Shown: positions 8,698 to 18,754, counted from the stretch's first letter. The stretch is DNA of 64,000 nt from Bryobacteraceae bacterium (GCA_023384675.1 JAHDVK010000002.1:1-64000); one strand, 5' to 3'. Notes: generated by a model not told the origin, from the letters alone. Made by a program: numbers and translations.

Positions 8698-9837
8698 ATG
8701 CGACGGATGATGCAACGTGCCGCCCTGCTTGCGGCGGCCTTTCTGATGACGGCCGGGCTGGGCCTGGCGCAGATGGGCACTTTCATGGGTAAGGTGATCG
8801 GGCCCGACGGCAAGCCCCTCCGCGATGCGGTGATCAAGATCGAACGCAAGGATATCAAGGGAAACTGGCAGACCAAGAGCAACCGGCGCGGCGAATGGAT
8901 CTACTCCGGTATGCAGGTTGGCGGAACCTATCGTATCGAATGCCATGTCAACAACCAGATGTTGGACGCCATGGACAATGTTCGCGCCTCCATGGGCGAG
9001 CCTGTCGAGGTCAACTTCGACCTGAAGAAGATCGCCGATCAGCGCGCGGCGCGGCAAAAGGCCGTGGAAGCCGGCCAAATGACCGAGGAAATGAAACGTG
9101 ACATGACGCCCGAGCAGCGGGCCGCCATGGAGAAGCAGATGAAGCAGCAGCAGGCGCAACTGGCGAAGAACAAGGCCCTTAATGACGCCTTCAACGAGGC
9201 CATGAGCGCGCTCCAGGCCAAGGACTTCGCCTCCTCCACCGCCGCCTTTGAAAAAGCTGCCGAACTCGATCCCAAGCAGTTCGCCGTCTGGGCCAACATG
9301 GCCGCCGCCTACGAAGGCCTCGCCGCCACCAGCCCCGAAGCCTACGACAAGGCCGCGAGCGCATACACCAAGGCCCTCGAAATTAAACCCGACGATGCCG
9401 GCCTGTACAACAACTTCGCCCTGATGCGCGTGAAACAGGGCAATATCGACGAAGCGGCCAGCATGCTCGATAAGGCCGCCGCGCTCGATCCGGAAAACGC
9501 CGGCCGTTACTACTTCAATCTCGGCGCCGTAATGGTGAACCGGGGCCAGAACGACGGTGCGGTGGCGGCTTTCGACAAGTGCATCCAGGCCGCGCCCAAG
9601 TACGCCAACTGCTACTACTACAAGGGCAATGTGCTCTCCGGCCAGATGACTATGGACGGCGCCAAGGCCATCGCGCCAGAGGGCATGATCCCCGCCCTGG
9701 AAAAGTACCTCGAACTGGAGCCCAGTGGTCAGCACGCCGAGGCCGCCAAAGGCTTGCTGAGCATCTTCACCACCCAAATCGAAACCACCTACACCAATCC
9801 GGATGCGAAGAAGGGTAAGTCCAAAAAGAAGAAATAA
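8698..9837 (+). CDS. Exported TPR protein with N-terminal carboxypeptidase-regulatory-like domain
   Basis: The 379-residue protein starts at ATG 8698, 11 bp after GGAGG (8682-8686), and opens with a Sec signal ending AGLGLAQ. A CarboxypepD-reg-like beta-sandwich (GKVIGPDGKPLRDAVI, about 25-105) is followed by a charged Met/Gln/Lys-rich helical linker (about 110-155). At least four tetratricopeptide repeats follow (about 160-350; for example NMAAAYEGLA, NFALMRVKQGNIDEA, NLGAVMVNRGQNDGA). The C-terminus is Lys-rich. Such proteins are common in Acidobacteria and probably act as periplasmic or outer-membrane scaffolds; no enzymatic function is indicated. A strong hairpin terminator follows directly. 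Confidence 0.85.
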   Translation: MRRMMQRAALLAAAFLMTAGLGLAQMGTFMGKVIGPDGKPLRDAVIKIERKDIKGNWQTKSNRRGEWIYSGMQVGGTYRIECHVNNQMLDAMDNVRASMGEPVEVNFDLKKIADQRAARQKAVEAGQMTEEMKRDMTPEQRAAMEKQMKQQQAQLAKNKALNDAFNEAMSALQAKDFASSTAAFEKAAELDPKQFAVWANMAAAYEGLAATSPEAYDKAASAYTKALEIKPDDAGLYNNFALMRVKQGNIDEAASMLDKAAALDPENAGRYYFNLGAVMVNRGQNDGAVAAFDKCIQAAPKYANCYYYKGNVLSGQMTMDGAKAIAPEGMIPALEKYLELEPSGQHAEAAKGLLSIFTTQIETTYTNPDAKKGKSKKKK

Positions 9838-9857
9838 GCCGGATCGCCGGCCACCCG

Positions 9858-9892
9858 CGGGGCGCGTCCGATCCAGGAGGCGCCCCGTTTTT
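9858..9892 (+). terminator. Rho-independent terminator after the TPR gene
   Basis: An 8-bp GC stem, CGGGGCGC with GCGCCCCG (9858-9865 and 9880-9887), with a 14-base loop, is followed by TTTTT. It lies 20 bp after the TPR gene's stop. Confidence 0.75.
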
Positions 9893-9906
9893 CATCCCCG
9901 ACAACC

Positions 9907-10203
9907 ATGACAGGCTTCCTCAGAATCATCGCTCTGCTGATCCTCGCGGTCTTCGCCATCACGATCATCCGCGCCGTCGTGGGCATTGTCGCGAAACTCT
10001 TCACGGGCGGCGCCGGCAACTCCGGGGCATCACCACGCCCCGGCCCCGGCAATCCGCCGAAGGTGAAGGCCGGCGGCACGCTCCATCGCTGCCCGGTCTG
10101 CGGCACGCTGACCTCGGAGGCTCTCGCCGTTAAGCGCTCCAGCGGCAGCGAGACTGTCTATTACTGCTCCTCCGAATGCGACCGCCGCGGCAACTCCGTC
10201 TAA
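9907..10203 (+). CDS. Small membrane protein with C-terminal zinc-ribbon (YHS-like)
   Basis: The 98-residue protein has one N-terminal membrane helix (about residues 6-27), a Gly/Pro-rich linker (about 34-56) and a metal-binding end. That end has CPVCG (about 62-66) and, 20 residues later, YYCSSECDRR. The C-x2-C plus C-x3-C spacing fits a treble-clef or YHS-type zinc site facing the cytoplasm. The function is unknown; similar small proteins occur in Acidobacteria. The stop abuts the stop of the convergent XRE/cupin gene. Confidence 0.65.
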   Translation: MTGFLRIIALLILAVFAITIIRAVVGIVAKLFTGGAGNSGASPRPGPGNPPKVKAGGTLHRCPVCGTLTSEALAVKRSSGSETVYYCSSECDRRGNSV

Positions 10204-10827
10204 CTAAATCCGGGGCGGTGTGGTGATGACGATCGCCCGGGCGGGCGTCGCAAGCAACGACCGGTAGCCGTGCGAGTGGGCGCTGTCGAAGTAAACGCTA
10301 TCCCCCGCCTCCAGCACCGTTTCCTCGTCGATATAGAACACACCCAGTGATCCCTCAAGCACGTGAATAAACTCCGCCCCTTCATGAACATGCGGAATCA
10401 CCTTCTGCGGCGGCAGCGGCTGGAACTCGGCCAGGTAGGCCTGCAAACTCTTCTCCTGCGACGAAAACGCAAGGCACTCAAAGTGGTAGGCGGGCATGGA
10501 GGCGTCTGGACGGTCCGGAAAACGCATCCGCTCCTCCTTGCGAACCACTGAAAACAAAGCCTTTTTCCGCCGGTCCGCAAAGAAGTGGTCGATGCCCACA
10601 TCAAAAACCATCGCGATGCGGGCCAGAGTCGGCAGCGTTGGCACCATCTTGCCGTTCTCCAATTGCGAAAGCATGGAGGCCGAAAGGCCCGTGTGACGGC
10701 CCAGGTCCACTAGTCCGATCTTCTTTCGCAGCCGTAACTGCTTCAATTTGCGGCCAAGCTCATACGACGCCAGCACTCGTTTGACTGTCTCGGGCCCGCT
10801 CTCTTCCTTCATAACAATCATTTTCAC
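10204..10827 (-). CDS. XRE-family regulator with C-terminal cupin sensor domain
   Basis: The 207-residue protein has a lambda-repressor-type HTH at about residues 25-85 (LGRKLKQLRLRKK, then TGLSASMLSQLENGK). A cupin barrel fills about 115-200, with PHVHEGAEFIHVLEG and a closing DSAHSHGY, so the metal-ligand His residues are present. In this family (SutR/PuuR-like) the cupin binds a small effector and the HTH controls adjacent or divergent genes. The gene is divergent from the ECF sigma factor; a palindrome in the shared intergenic region may be its operator. Confidence 0.88.
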   Translation of the reverse strand: MKMIVMKEESGPETVKRVLASYELGRKLKQLRLRKKIGLVDLGRHTGLSASMLSQLENGKMVPTLPTLARIAMVFDVGIDHFFADRRKKALFSVVRKEERMRFPDRPDASMPAYHFECLAFSSQEKSLQAYLAEFQPLPPQKVIPHVHEGAEFIHVLEGSLGVFYIDEETVLEAGDSVYFDSAHSHGYRSLLATPARAIVITTPPRI

Positions 10828-10859
10828 CCTCGCTGAACTCGTTGTCCAATGTTTTGTCT

Positions 10860-10881
10860 AGAATAATACAACTTTTATTCT
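10860..10881. promoter_or_regulatory. Candidate operator between the XRE regulator and the sigma factor
   Basis: AGAATAA (10860-10866) and TTATTCT (10875-10881) form a perfect 7-bp inverted repeat around an 8-base centre, in an unusually AT-rich patch 33 bp upstream of the XRE/cupin start. Position and symmetry suit a dimeric HTH protein, most simply autoregulation. No binding data; inference from symmetry and place. Confidence 0.4.
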
Positions 10882-10886
10882 GACTG

Positions 10887-10914
10887 TTGAAATAGATGCG
10901 ATCCCTGATACTCT
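10887..10914 (+). promoter_or_regulatory. Possible sigma-70-type promoter for the ECF sigma gene
   Basis: TTGAAA at 10887-10892 and TACTCT at 10909-10914 are 16 bp apart, just after the palindrome and about 94 bp before the start codon. The -35 is good and the -10 keeps only the TA...T positions. Confidence 0.3.
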
Positions 10915-11007
10915 GGGTGTGGGAAGGCCGATTAGAGCTTTCCAGATCCGAGGGGAACCACTCCTTAAACCGTTGAGACCGCTGATCGAGAGAGGAATTT
11001 ACGCCCG

Positions 11008-11628
11008 ATGCGAGTCCACAATCCAAGTTTTGTTGGCGTTGAAGACGACGCCCTGGTCTGCCTGGCCCAGGATGGCGATAATGACGCCTTTGCTGAGCTC
11101 ATCGAACGCCACCTGCCCACCTGCAAGCGTCTTGCCATGTCCATTCTGCGCGACAAGCAGAATGCCGAGGATGAAGTGCAAAACGCGTGCTGGAAAGCCT
11201 TCGAACACATCAATCAGTTCAATAAGGACGCGAAGTTCTCTACCTGGCTATCGCGCATCGTGGTGAATCAATGCCTGATGCGCCTGCGCAAAGAGCGCCG
11301 CGCCCGCTTCCTGTACCTCGACGACGGCGTGCAGGGCGAGGAGATCGCCACTCTCGACCTGCCCGATGAAAGCCCCACCCCCGAGGCCGCGCTCGCGCAA
11401 TCCGAGATCGGCCAGATACTCGAACAGGAGATCCGCCGCATTCCCCCACTGCTGCGGGACGTTTTCGTCCTGCGTGACGTCCGCGAACTCCCGATGCCCG
11501 ACGTGGCAAAGCAGCTTGGTATCTCCGTCGCGGCCGCGAAATCGCGCTTGCTGCGCGCCCGCCTCGAGCTGCGTGGCCGCCTCAGCAAGCACACCGGCAG
11601 GCTTGGGCTGGCCACTTTGACCGCTTGA
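11008..11628 (+). CDS. ECF-type RNA polymerase sigma factor
   Basis: The 206-residue protein has sigma region 2 at about residues 22-90 (DAFAELIERHLP, DEVQNACWKAFEHINQF, FSTWLSRIVVNQCLMRLR) and region 4 at about 135-190, with an HTH reading MPDVAKQLGISVAAAKSRL. An acidic linker joins them. It directs RNA polymerase to stress- or signal-controlled promoters. No anti-sigma gene is adjacent, so control may come from the divergent XRE regulator or from a C-terminal extension. The start at 11008 follows an AGAGAGGA ribosome site. A strong terminator follows. Confidence 0.92.
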   Translation: MRVHNPSFVGVEDDALVCLAQDGDNDAFAELIERHLPTCKRLAMSILRDKQNAEDEVQNACWKAFEHINQFNKDAKFSTWLSRIVVNQCLMRLRKERRARFLYLDDGVQGEEIATLDLPDESPTPEAALAQSEIGQILEQEIRRIPPLLRDVFVLRDVRELPMPDVAKQLGISVAAAKSRLLRARLELRGRLSKHTGRLGLATLTA

Positions 11629-11652
11629 TCCGGCCGCCTGCATGGTATATTT

Positions 11653-11683
11653 GAGGCAATCCGCCCAGGCGGATTGCCTCTTT
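11653..11683 (+). terminator. Rho-independent terminator after the sigma factor
   Basis: A perfect 13-bp stem, GAGGCAATCCGCC (11653-11665) with GGCGGATTGCCTC (11668-11680), is followed by TTT. It lies 24 bp after the sigma gene's stop and separates it from phoH. Confidence 0.8.
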
Positions 11684-11755
11684 CGTCATGCCATTCCCTC
11701 TTCCTGGCGGACCGGTCCTCTTCATCAGGCGGCTGGTGGCGGTTGACCGCAGCCT

Positions 11756-12772
11756 ATGAAGGTCCGCATCCAGCTCAACCGCGGTCTGGAACCCTTCTTC
11801 GGCACTCGCGATGAAAACATCCGGCTTCTTGAATCGGGCCTCGGCGTCTCCACCCGCCTGACCCCCGACGCCCTGGAAATCGAAGGGCCGGACGAAGCCG
11901 CCGCCCGCGCCGAACGTATCGTTCTCGACTATCTCGAACTGACCGAAGGCGGGCAGAAGATTTCGCCCGCGGACGTCAACTCGTTGCTGCATGTGCTGAC
12001 CGCCGACGAGGGCGCGTCGCTCAAGGGTCTGGTGGAATCCGGGCGCGCCCGCAACTTCGGCAAGAAATCCGTTGTCCCCAAAACTGTCAACCAGCGCACC
12101 TATCTCGACACCATCGAACGCCTGGATCTCACCTTCGGCATCGGTCCGGCCGGCACGGGAAAGACCTATCTGGCCGTAGCCATGGCCGTCAGCGCCCTGC
12201 TCAACAAGCAGGTGGACCGCATCATCCTCACCCGCCCCGCTGTGGAAGCCGGCGAGCGCCTCGGCTTCCTGCCCGGCACACTCCAGGAAAAGATCGATCC
12301 TTACTTGCGCCCGCTCTACGACGCCCTGTTCGACATGCTCGACAGCGACCGGGTGGAAAAGGCGCTGGAGCGGAACATCATCGAAATCGCTCCTCTCGCC
12401 TTCATGCGCGGCCGTACGCTGAACAACGCCTTCATCATCCTCGACGAAGCCCAGAACTCCACCGCCGAACAGATGAAGATGATGCTTACGCGCATCGGCT
12501 ACAATTCGAAACTGGTGGTGACCGGCGACCTCACCCAAATCGATCTGCCGCTGCCGAAGCGTTGCGGCTTGCAGGACGCACTGGATGTCTTGCGGGGCGT
12601 CGAAGGCCTCGGTTTTGTCTTTTTCGACGGACGCGACGTGGTCCGCAACCGCCTGGTGCAGCGGATCGTCGAAGCCTACGAGCGCTTCGGCGATCTCACG
12701 GGCACGGCGCGCCAAATGGCGCTTCCGATGACCGAAAAGGGCGAGCCCCCCACGCCCGACCCCCAAATGTAA
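11756..12772 (+). CDS. phoH: PhoH-family ATPase
   Basis: The 338-residue protein has the PhoH layout: an N-terminal KH-like region (about 1-105) and a P-loop ATPase core with GPAGTGKT at 130-137, [18 protein letters not shown], and Walker [10 protein letters not shown]. PhoH-like ATPases are linked to RNA processing and ribosome quality through their conserved neighbour YbeY. The stop overlaps the ybeY start by one base, and with the downstream CNNM-type gene it forms the classic phoH-ybeY-corC module. Confidence 0.93.
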   Translation: MKVRIQLNRGLEPFFGTRDENIRLLESGLGVSTRLTPDALEIEGPDEAAARAERIVLDYLELTEGGQKISPADVNSLLHVLTADEGASLKGLVESGRARNFGKKSVVPKTVNQRTYLDTIERLDLTFGIGPAGTGKTYLAVAMAVSALLNKQVDRIILTRPAVEAGERLGFLPGTLQEKIDPYLRPLYDALFDMLDSDRVEKALERNIIEIAPLAFMRGRTLNNAFIILDEAQNSTAEQMKMMLTRIGYNSKLVVTGDLTQIDLPLPKRCGLQDALDVLRGVEGLGFVFFDGRDVVRNRLVQRIVEAYERFGDLTGTARQMALPMTEKGEPPTPDPQM

Positions 12773-13221
12773 TGCCCACCGAGGACCCTCTTTTACTTTT
12801 CCAGTCCCGGGCTGTGAAGCTCGACCGGGGCTGGCTCCGGAGCTTCGCCGAACGCCTCCGCGCCGAGGTTGCGGGCGGCGCTTGCTTCAGCGCGCTGCTG
12901 ACCTCGGACCGCCGTTTGCGTCAGCTCAATCGCGATTTTCGCGGCAAGGACGAGCCCACCGACGTTCTGAGTTTCCCCTTGCCCACCCCTGACGGCTCGC
13001 TGGGTGAGATGGCAATCAGCGTCCCGCGCGCCCGCGAGCAGGCCGAGGCCCTGGGCCACCCGGCGGAGCGGGAAATCGCCATACTGCTGCTCCACGGCCT
13101 GCTGCACCTGCTCGGCCACGACCATGAAGCCGATCGCGGCGCGATGCGCCGCCTGGAAACTCGCTGGCGGCGGCGGCTGGGACTGCCTCCGGGCCTCATT
13201 GAAAGGACTCGCGCGCGGTGA
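12772..13221 (+). CDS. ybeY: Endoribonuclease YbeY
   Basis: The 149-residue protein carries the zinc signature H-x3-H-x5-H in HGLLHLLGHDHEAD (about residues 110-123) and the preceding TDVLSFPLP block. YbeY is a single-strand endoribonuclease that matures the 16S rRNA 3' end and supports 70S quality control. The start at 12772 overlaps the phoH stop and the end overlaps the next start (GTGA), showing translational coupling. The longer in-frame upstream extension lies inside phoH and is not used. Confidence 0.93.
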   Translation: MPTEDPLLLFQSRAVKLDRGWLRSFAERLRAEVAGGACFSALLTSDRRLRQLNRDFRGKDEPTDVLSFPLPTPDGSLGEMAISVPRAREQAEALGHPAEREIAILLLHGLLHLLGHDHEADRGAMRRLETRWRRRLGLPPGLIERTRAR

Positions 13222-14480
13222 CCCTGCTGGTTCTCGCCCTACTACTGCTCGCGCTTCTGACGCTGATCTCCTGCGTTCAGCTTCTCTACCTGGATTCCCT
13301 CCGCCTGCGCACCCGCGACCTCGAATCCCTCGATTACTTCAAGGAAGAGCTACAGGACGCGCTCGGCTACGACACCGAGGCCGGGGCGCTCCTGTTTTCG
13401 CTCATCAAGCACACCCTCCTGGTCTTCACCGGCGCCGCGTTTTCCGCCGCCACCTTGATCGCCGCTCCCGGCTGGCCGTCGGCGCTCGAGGGCTTCGCCA
13501 TCGGCTGGCTGGTGATGCTCTGCGCGGCCTATCTGTTCCCGCAGATTCTTTACCGCCGTTCCACCGGCCGCTGGCTGCGCCCGCTTGTCCCGCTTCTCCG
13601 CTTTATCGCATTGTTGTTCAAGCCGCTAAAGTTCCTGCTCGGCTTTTTGCAGTCGCTCTACGAACTATCCCAACCGGCGCCTCCCGAGGACATGCCCGCC
13701 GATCCCGCGGGGGAGATCGAAGCGCTGATCACGGCCGGCGAGGAGGAAGGGATCATCGAAAAAGAGGACAGCCGCCTCATCCAGTCCGTTGTCGCCTTTG
13801 GCGACAAGCGCGTCCGCGAGGTGATGACCCCACGGCCCGCCATCGTCGCCATCCCGGCCGATCGCAACCTCGACGACCTGCGCGCCCTCGCCCGCTCCGA
13901 GCAGTATTCGCGCATCCCGGTTTACTCGGAGAGCATTGACCGCATCCTTGGCTTCATCCACGTTCGCGACCTGTGGGAGTTGAGCGACGAGGAGCGTATG
14001 CGCAAAACCCTGCTCGAACTGATGCGTCCCCTACAGCCCGTGCCCGAAACCAAACTCGCCGCCGACCTGCTTCGAGAAATGCAGGCCGGCGGCATTCATA
14101 TGGTCTATGTCGTGGACGAGTACGGCAACACCGCCGGGATCGCCACTTTCGAGGACCTGGTCGAGGAAGTCTTCGGCGAAATCCGCGACGAACACGAACC
14201 CGCCCACGACATTCAGCGGCATGACGACGGCTCGGTGACCGTTTCCGGCTCCTTCGATCTCGACCACCTGCACGAACTCTTCGACTTCCGCCCTGCCACC
14301 GACATCGAAGCCACCACCATTGGCGGTCTGGTGACGGAATGGATGGGCGCGGTGCCCGCGGCTGGGGCGGCCGTGGAGCGCGATGGCCTGCGGCTGGAAG
14401 TGTTGGCCGCCGATGACCTGCGCGTGAAGCGCGTCCGCATCGCCCGCGTGGAGCAAGAGGGAGAGCCGGCCGAAGCCTGA
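13218..14480 (+). CDS. CNNM/CorC-type (hemolysin-family) transporter
   Basis: The 420-residue protein has three to four membrane helices in the first about 145 residues (a DUF21-like region), a CBS pair at about 190-320 (VMTPRPAIVAIPADRNLDDL, YSRIPVYSE, MVYVVDEYGNTAGIATFEDLVEEVFGEI) and a CorC-HlyC C-terminal domain (about 335-415). The family is linked to Mg2+/Co2+ efflux. The transmembrane region is more diverged than the CBS part. The GTG start at 13218 overlaps the ybeY stop by 4 bp, so the three genes form one operon. Confidence 0.88.
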   Translation: MTLLVLALLLLALLTLISCVQLLYLDSLRLRTRDLESLDYFKEELQDALGYDTEAGALLFSLIKHTLLVFTGAAFSAATLIAAPGWPSALEGFAIGWLVMLCAAYLFPQILYRRSTGRWLRPLVPLLRFIALLFKPLKFLLGFLQSLYELSQPAPPEDMPADPAGEIEALITAGEEEGIIEKEDSRLIQSVVAFGDKRVREVMTPRPAIVAIPADRNLDDLRALARSEQYSRIPVYSESIDRILGFIHVRDLWELSDEERMRKTLLELMRPLQPVPETKLAADLLREMQAGGIHMVYVVDEYGNTAGIATFEDLVEEVFGEIRDEHEPAHDIQRHDDGSVTVSGSFDLDHLHELFDFRPATDIEATTIGGLVTEWMGAVPAAGAAVERDGLRLEVLAADDLRVKRVRIARVEQEGEPAEA

Positions 14481-14494
14481 AGCGGGTCCCGCGC

Positions 14495-15457
14495 TTACCT
14501 GCCGGCGCGCTCTTCCTGGCGGGAGCGCACCTCGCGGACGGCGTAGATGCGGCGGCCCTGGCTTTCGAAGTAGGTCCGCATCATCATTTCGCCCAGCAGG
14601 CCGGTGGTGAACATGATGACGCCGAGCAGCAGCAGAATACCGCCCGCGGCGAGCATCGGGCCGTGCTCCATGATGATCTCGTAGCCGAGGATCTTCTTCA
14701 CGAGCAGGAACGCCAGCAGAGCCGAACCGACGCCGAAGCAGCCCAGCCCCAGCCTGCCGAAGAAGTGCATGGGACGGGTAAAATAGCGCAGCAGGAAGCG
14801 GATCGTGAGGATGTCGAACAGCACATTAAAGGTGCGCCCGATGCCGTAGTGCGACGCGCCACCGATGCGCGGCGGGTTCTGAATGGGAACCTCGGCGATG
14901 CGCGCCCCATAGAAGCTTGCCAGCGCCGGGATGAAGCGGTGGAGCTCGCCATAGAGGTTGATGTCCTTCAGGATCTCCGCGCGGTAGGCCTTGAAGGTGG
15001 TGCCGAAGTCGTGGAGCTGGATGCCGGAGACTTTGGCCATCATCCAATTGGCGATGCGCGAGGGGATCTTGCGCATCACCAGGTTGTCGTTGCGCTGGCT
15101 GCGCCAGCCGCTGGCGATGTCGTAGCCTTCGTCGATCTTTTCGAGCAGCGCGGGCAGGTCCTCGGGCGCGTGCTGCAGGTCGCCGTCCATGGAGACGATG
15201 ATGCTGCCGTTGGCCTCATCGAAGCCGGCGGAGAGCGCGGCGGTTTGACCGAAGTTGCGGCGGAGGCGGATCACTTTGAGGCGGTTATCGGTCTCGACGA
15301 GGTTGGCGAGCAGTTCGAAGCTGCGGTCGGTGGAGGCGTCGTCGACGAAGATGATCTCGTAGCGGCGCTTCAGCCGCTCGAGCACAACGGTGAGCCGGTC
15401 ATAGAGGCGCAGGATCGCCCGTTCCTCGTTGTGGATCGGGATGACGATCGAAATCAT
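14495..15457 (-). CDS. GT2 glycosyltransferase with two C-terminal membrane helices (polyprenyl-phosphate type)
   Basis: The 320-residue protein begins with SIVIPIHNEERAI, has VDDAST and the DXD motif in MDGDLQH (about residue 95), and ends with two membrane helices (about 230-255 and 265-290). This is the GtrB/ArnC/DPM1 layout, in which a sugar is moved from a nucleotide donor to undecaprenyl phosphate at the inner face of the membrane. The sugar is unknown. The gene is monocistronic, convergent with the CNNM operon and divergent from gyrA. Confidence 0.88.
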   Translation of the reverse strand: MISIVIPIHNEERAILRLYDRLTVVLERLKRRYEIIFVDDASTDRSFELLANLVETDNRLKVIRLRRNFGQTAALSAGFDEANGSIIVSMDGDLQHAPEDLPALLEKIDEGYDIASGWRSQRNDNLVMRKIPSRIANWMMAKVSGIQLHDFGTTFKAYRAEILKDINLYGELHRFIPALASFYGARIAEVPIQNPPRIGGASHYGIGRTFNVLFDILTIRFLLRYFTRPMHFFGRLGLGCFGVGSALLAFLLVKKILGYEIIMEHGPMLAAGGILLLLGVIMFTTGLLGEMMMRTYFESQGRRIYAVREVRSRQEERAGR

Positions 15458-15546
15458 GCTTTGCCATCAATAGCATAGCAGCAAATCGGGCGGGCGCGCC
15501 AAACTTCTTTTGATTCAGTGTTTTCTGCTAAAATAGGAAGTTTCCA

Positions 15547-18192
15547 ATGGCCAACCCGCAAGACCCCAACGCGCCCGGAAATCCGCCGGTTCCGCCCACC
15601 GGCGGAGGCGTGCAGATGCCCCTGGGCGGCCGCCAGAACATCAATCCGGTCAACATCGAAGACGAGATGCGCAAGTCGTATCTCGACTACTCCATGTCGG
15701 TGATCATCGGCCGCGCGCTGCCTGACATCCGCGACGGTCTGAAGCCCGTCCACCGCCGCATCCTTTACGGCATGAGCGAAATGGGGTTGACCTTCAGCCG
15801 CCCCACGCGCAAATCGGCCAAGATCGTCGGCGAAGTGCTCGGCAAGTTCCATCCGCACGGCGATTCGGCGGTGTATGACGCGCTCGTGCGCATGGCGCAG
15901 CCGTTTTCGTTGCGATACCCGCTCGTAGACGGCCAGGGCAATTTCGGTTCGGTGGACAACGATCCGCCCGCGGCGATGCGGTACACCGAAGCGCGCCTGT
16001 CGAAGATCGCCGCCGCGCTGCTTGAGGATATCGACAAGGAAACGGTCGATTTCCGGGCCAATTACGACGACTCCGAGATGGAGCCGGAGGTTCTGCCCAC
16101 GCGCATTCCCAACCTGCTGGTGAACGGCAGCGAGGGGATCGCGGTCGGCATGGCCACGCGCATTCCTCCGCATAACCTCAACGAGATCGTCAACGCGGCG
16201 ATCGCGCTGGTGAAGAACCCGCACCTCACGCTGGACAAGATTCTGGAATTCGTGCAGGGTCCCGACTTCCCCACCGGCGGCATCATTCTCGGCCGCACCG
16301 GCATTCATGAGTACTTCAGCCGCGGCCGCGGTTCGCTCAAAATCCGCGCCAAGGCGGCTATTGAAGAGTACGGCAAGGACCGCGAGGCCATCATCGTCAC
16401 CGAGATCCCCTACCAGGTGAACAAGGCCCGGGTGGTGGAGCAGATCGCCGCGCTGGTCAACGAAAAACGCCTCGAGGGCATCTCGGACGTGCGCGACGAG
16501 TCCGACCGCGACGGCATGCGCATCGTGATCGAACTCAAGCGCAACCAGCCGGCCGAATACGTCCTCAACAACCTGTATAAGTTCACGCAGCTCCAGGTGA
16601 GCTTTGGCGTGATCATGTTGTCGATCGTCAACGGCCAGCCCCGCGAAATGGGCTTGATCGACTGCATCAAGCGCTTCATCGACCACCGCGTCGATGTCGT
16701 GCGCCGGCGCACCGAGTACCTGCTGCGCAAAGCCCGCGAGCGCGAGCATCTGCTGCTCGGCTTCCAGAAGGCGCTCGACAACCTCGACGCGGTGATTGAG
16801 ACTGTCCGCGCCTCGAAAAACCCGCGGGAGGCGCGCGAAGCGCTCACCGGGGTGATGGAGTTCCCCGAGAACCCGGCATTGCAGAAAGTGCTGGAAAAGT
16901 GGGCGCCGCTACTGCGCTATCAGGGCGAAGCGCTGTCGCGCTTCGACTTCACCGAACGCCAGGCCCAGGCGATCATCGAGCTCCAGCTCCAGCGCCTCAC
17001 CGGCATGGAGCAGCAGAAAATCATCGACGAACTGGCGGAAATCCAGCGCCAGATCGCCGGCTATCTCGAAATCCTCGGCTCCGACGCGAAGCTGCGCGAA
17101 GTGATCATCGGCGAGCTCAAGCAGGTGCAGAAGGACTTCGGCGACGAGCGCCGCACGCAGATTGTCGAGGACGAAGGCGACATCCTGCTCGAGGACCTGA
17201 TCAAGAAGGAAGACGTGGTGGTGACGGTCACACGCGGCGGCTACCTGAAACGCACGTCGCTTGAAACCTACCGGCGGCAGTCGCGCGGCGGCAAGGGTCG
17301 CCTCGGCATGGTGACGCGGAGCGAAGACGTGGTGGAGCACCTGATGGTGGTCCACACGCTGGCGTACCTGCTGATCTTCACTTCGAAGGGCCGGCTCTAC
17401 TGGCTGAAGGTCTATAACATTCCCGACAGCGCGGCGGCGTCGAAGGGCCGCAACATCAATGGCCTGGTGAATCTGCAGCCCGATGAGACCGTGCGCGCCT
17501 TTCTGGCCGTGCGCGAGTTCACGCCGGGCCAGTTCGTGGTGATGGCCACGCGCAACGGCGTCATCAAGAAGTGCGAGCTAACGGTGTTCGACAACCCGAT
17601 GGCGCGCGGCATCATCGCCATCGGACTGAAAGAGAGCGACGAACTGATCGAGGCGCAGATCAGCCAGGGCGACAACCTGATCTTCCTCGCCACGCACGAG
17701 GGCATGTCGATCAAGTTCCCCGAGACCGACGTCCGCCCGATGGGGCGGCCCGCGGCCGGCGTCACCTCGATGAAGTTCAAACAGAAGGGCGACTACATCG
17801 TCTCGATGGAAGTGGTGCGCGAGGACGACTTCATCCTGTCCATCGCCGAGAAGGGCTTCGGCAAGCGAACCAAGGTGAGCGAGTACCGCGAGCAGTCGCG
17901 CGCGGGCTCCGGTGTTATCAACATGAAGGTGAATAACAAGACCGGCAAGGTGCTGGCCGCGCTCGCCGTGCAGGACGACACCGACGTCATCGTGATCACC
18001 AAGGACGGCAAGATCCTCCGGACCGAAGCCGAATCGATCCGCAAGACCGGGCGCTCAGCTTCCGGCGTGAAGATCGTCTCGATGGCCGAGGACGACCAGG
18101 TGGCCGCCGCCTGCACCGTACTGGAAGCCGTCGGCGACAATGGCGACGGCAATGGCGAGGACACCGTCCAGGGCGATCTGCCGCTGGCGTAA
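15547..18192 (+). CDS. gyrA: DNA gyrase subunit A
   Basis: The 881-residue protein has the breakage-reunion domain ([32 protein letters not shown]; catalytic Tyr146 in [12 protein letters not shown]), a coiled tower region, and six C-terminal beta-pinwheel blades. The pinwheel carries a GyrA box, QSRGGKG (about residues 578-584), which distinguishes it from ParC. It forms an A2B2 complex with GyrB to introduce negative supercoils. An N-terminal Pro/Gly/Asn-rich tail of about 30 residues precedes the core. Serine at the quinolone-determining position is replaced by Asp-Ser ([13 protein letters not shown]), the usual wild type. gyrB is not in the window. Confidence 0.97.
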   Translation: MANPQDPNAPGNPPVPPTGGGVQMPLGGRQNINPVNIEDEMRKSYLDYSMSVIIGRALPDIRDGLKPVHRRILYGMSEMGLTFSRPTRKSAKIVGEVLGKFHPHGDSAVYDALVRMAQPFSLRYPLVDGQGNFGSVDNDPPAAMRYTEARLSKIAAALLEDIDKETVDFRANYDDSEMEPEVLPTRIPNLLVNGSEGIAVGMATRIPPHNLNEIVNAAIALVKNPHLTLDKILEFVQGPDFPTGGIILGRTGIHEYFSRGRGSLKIRAKAAIEEYGKDREAIIVTEIPYQVNKARVVEQIAALVNEKRLEGISDVRDESDRDGMRIVIELKRNQPAEYVLNNLYKFTQLQVSFGVIMLSIVNGQPREMGLIDCIKRFIDHRVDVVRRRTEYLLRKAREREHLLLGFQKALDNLDAVIETVRASKNPREAREALTGVMEFPENPALQKVLEKWAPLLRYQGEALSRFDFTERQAQAIIELQLQRLTGMEQQKIIDELAEIQRQIAGYLEILGSDAKLREVIIGELKQVQKDFGDERRTQIVEDEGDILLEDLIKKEDVVVTVTRGGYLKRTSLETYRRQSRGGKGRLGMVTRSEDVVEHLMVVHTLAYLLIFTSKGRLYWLKVYNIPDSAAASKGRNINGLVNLQPDETVRAFLAVREFTPGQFVVMATRNGVIKKCELTVFDNPMARGIIAIGLKESDELIEAQISQGDNLIFLATHEGMSIKFPETDVRPMGRPAAGVTSMKFKQKGDYIVSMEVVREDDFILSIAEKGFGKRTKVSEYREQSRAGSGVINMKVNNKTGKVLAALAVQDDTDVIVITKDGKILRTEAESIRKTGRSASGVKIVSMAEDDQVAAACTVLEAVGDNGDGNGEDTVQGDLPLA

Positions 18193-18199
18193 GCACCGC

Positions 18200-18643
18200 T
18201 CAGCGAATCATCGTCACCCGGCAATCGTAAAAGATGCGGACGCGATTCTCCCGCGCATGCGCTTCAAACAACTGGCGCAACCGCGCGAAGAAGCCTGGGT
18301 CTTCGAGCGGCACGTAGGAAGCTGAACGGAGCCGCCCGCGCAGCCCTTCCCGATCGAGCCGCTGGTCGTGCCGGAAGACTTGCGTTTCGACGTCGAAGCC
18401 CGCGAAGAGTTCGCGCAGGTCCACCCATACGCCCACTTGATTCCGGTCCCCGATCAATGCGGCGAGGCCGCGTGCGAACTCATCCACGTCTTCCAGCCGG
18501 TCGTTCCAGAGAATGGCGATCACGCCGCCGGGCTTGCGGATCCTGAGAAATTCGCGCTTCGCCCGAGCCATCCACGCTGGCGGCGATTCGGTGCAGGAAG
18601 CACAACAGTTGGGCCAAAATCCACTCGCCGCTTCGCGATGCAT
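18200..18643 (-). pseudogene. C-terminal half of a decayed class I methyltransferase gene
   Basis: The minus frame reads AKREFLRIRKPGGVIAILWN and ends HARENRVRIFYDCRVTMIR. This is the second half of a SAM-dependent methyltransferase (motifs after the SAM site: the KPGG loop and the C-terminal strands). The residues before AKREF do not look like this family in one frame; a shifted frame gives traces of the expected region, so there are frameshifts near 18570-18640. The N-terminal half with the SAM motif lies at 20488-20817 on the same strand, about 1.9 kb away. Confidence 0.65.
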
Positions 18644-18754
18644 TCGCGGCGGAGGCTAGCATCGCCGCCAACAGGAATGACGTTTATCGTCACATCCCCC
18701 CAACGTGCGGTGGCGTCAAGAACCGCCGGCGCAAGCGGGACGAGCCGGCGGGTA

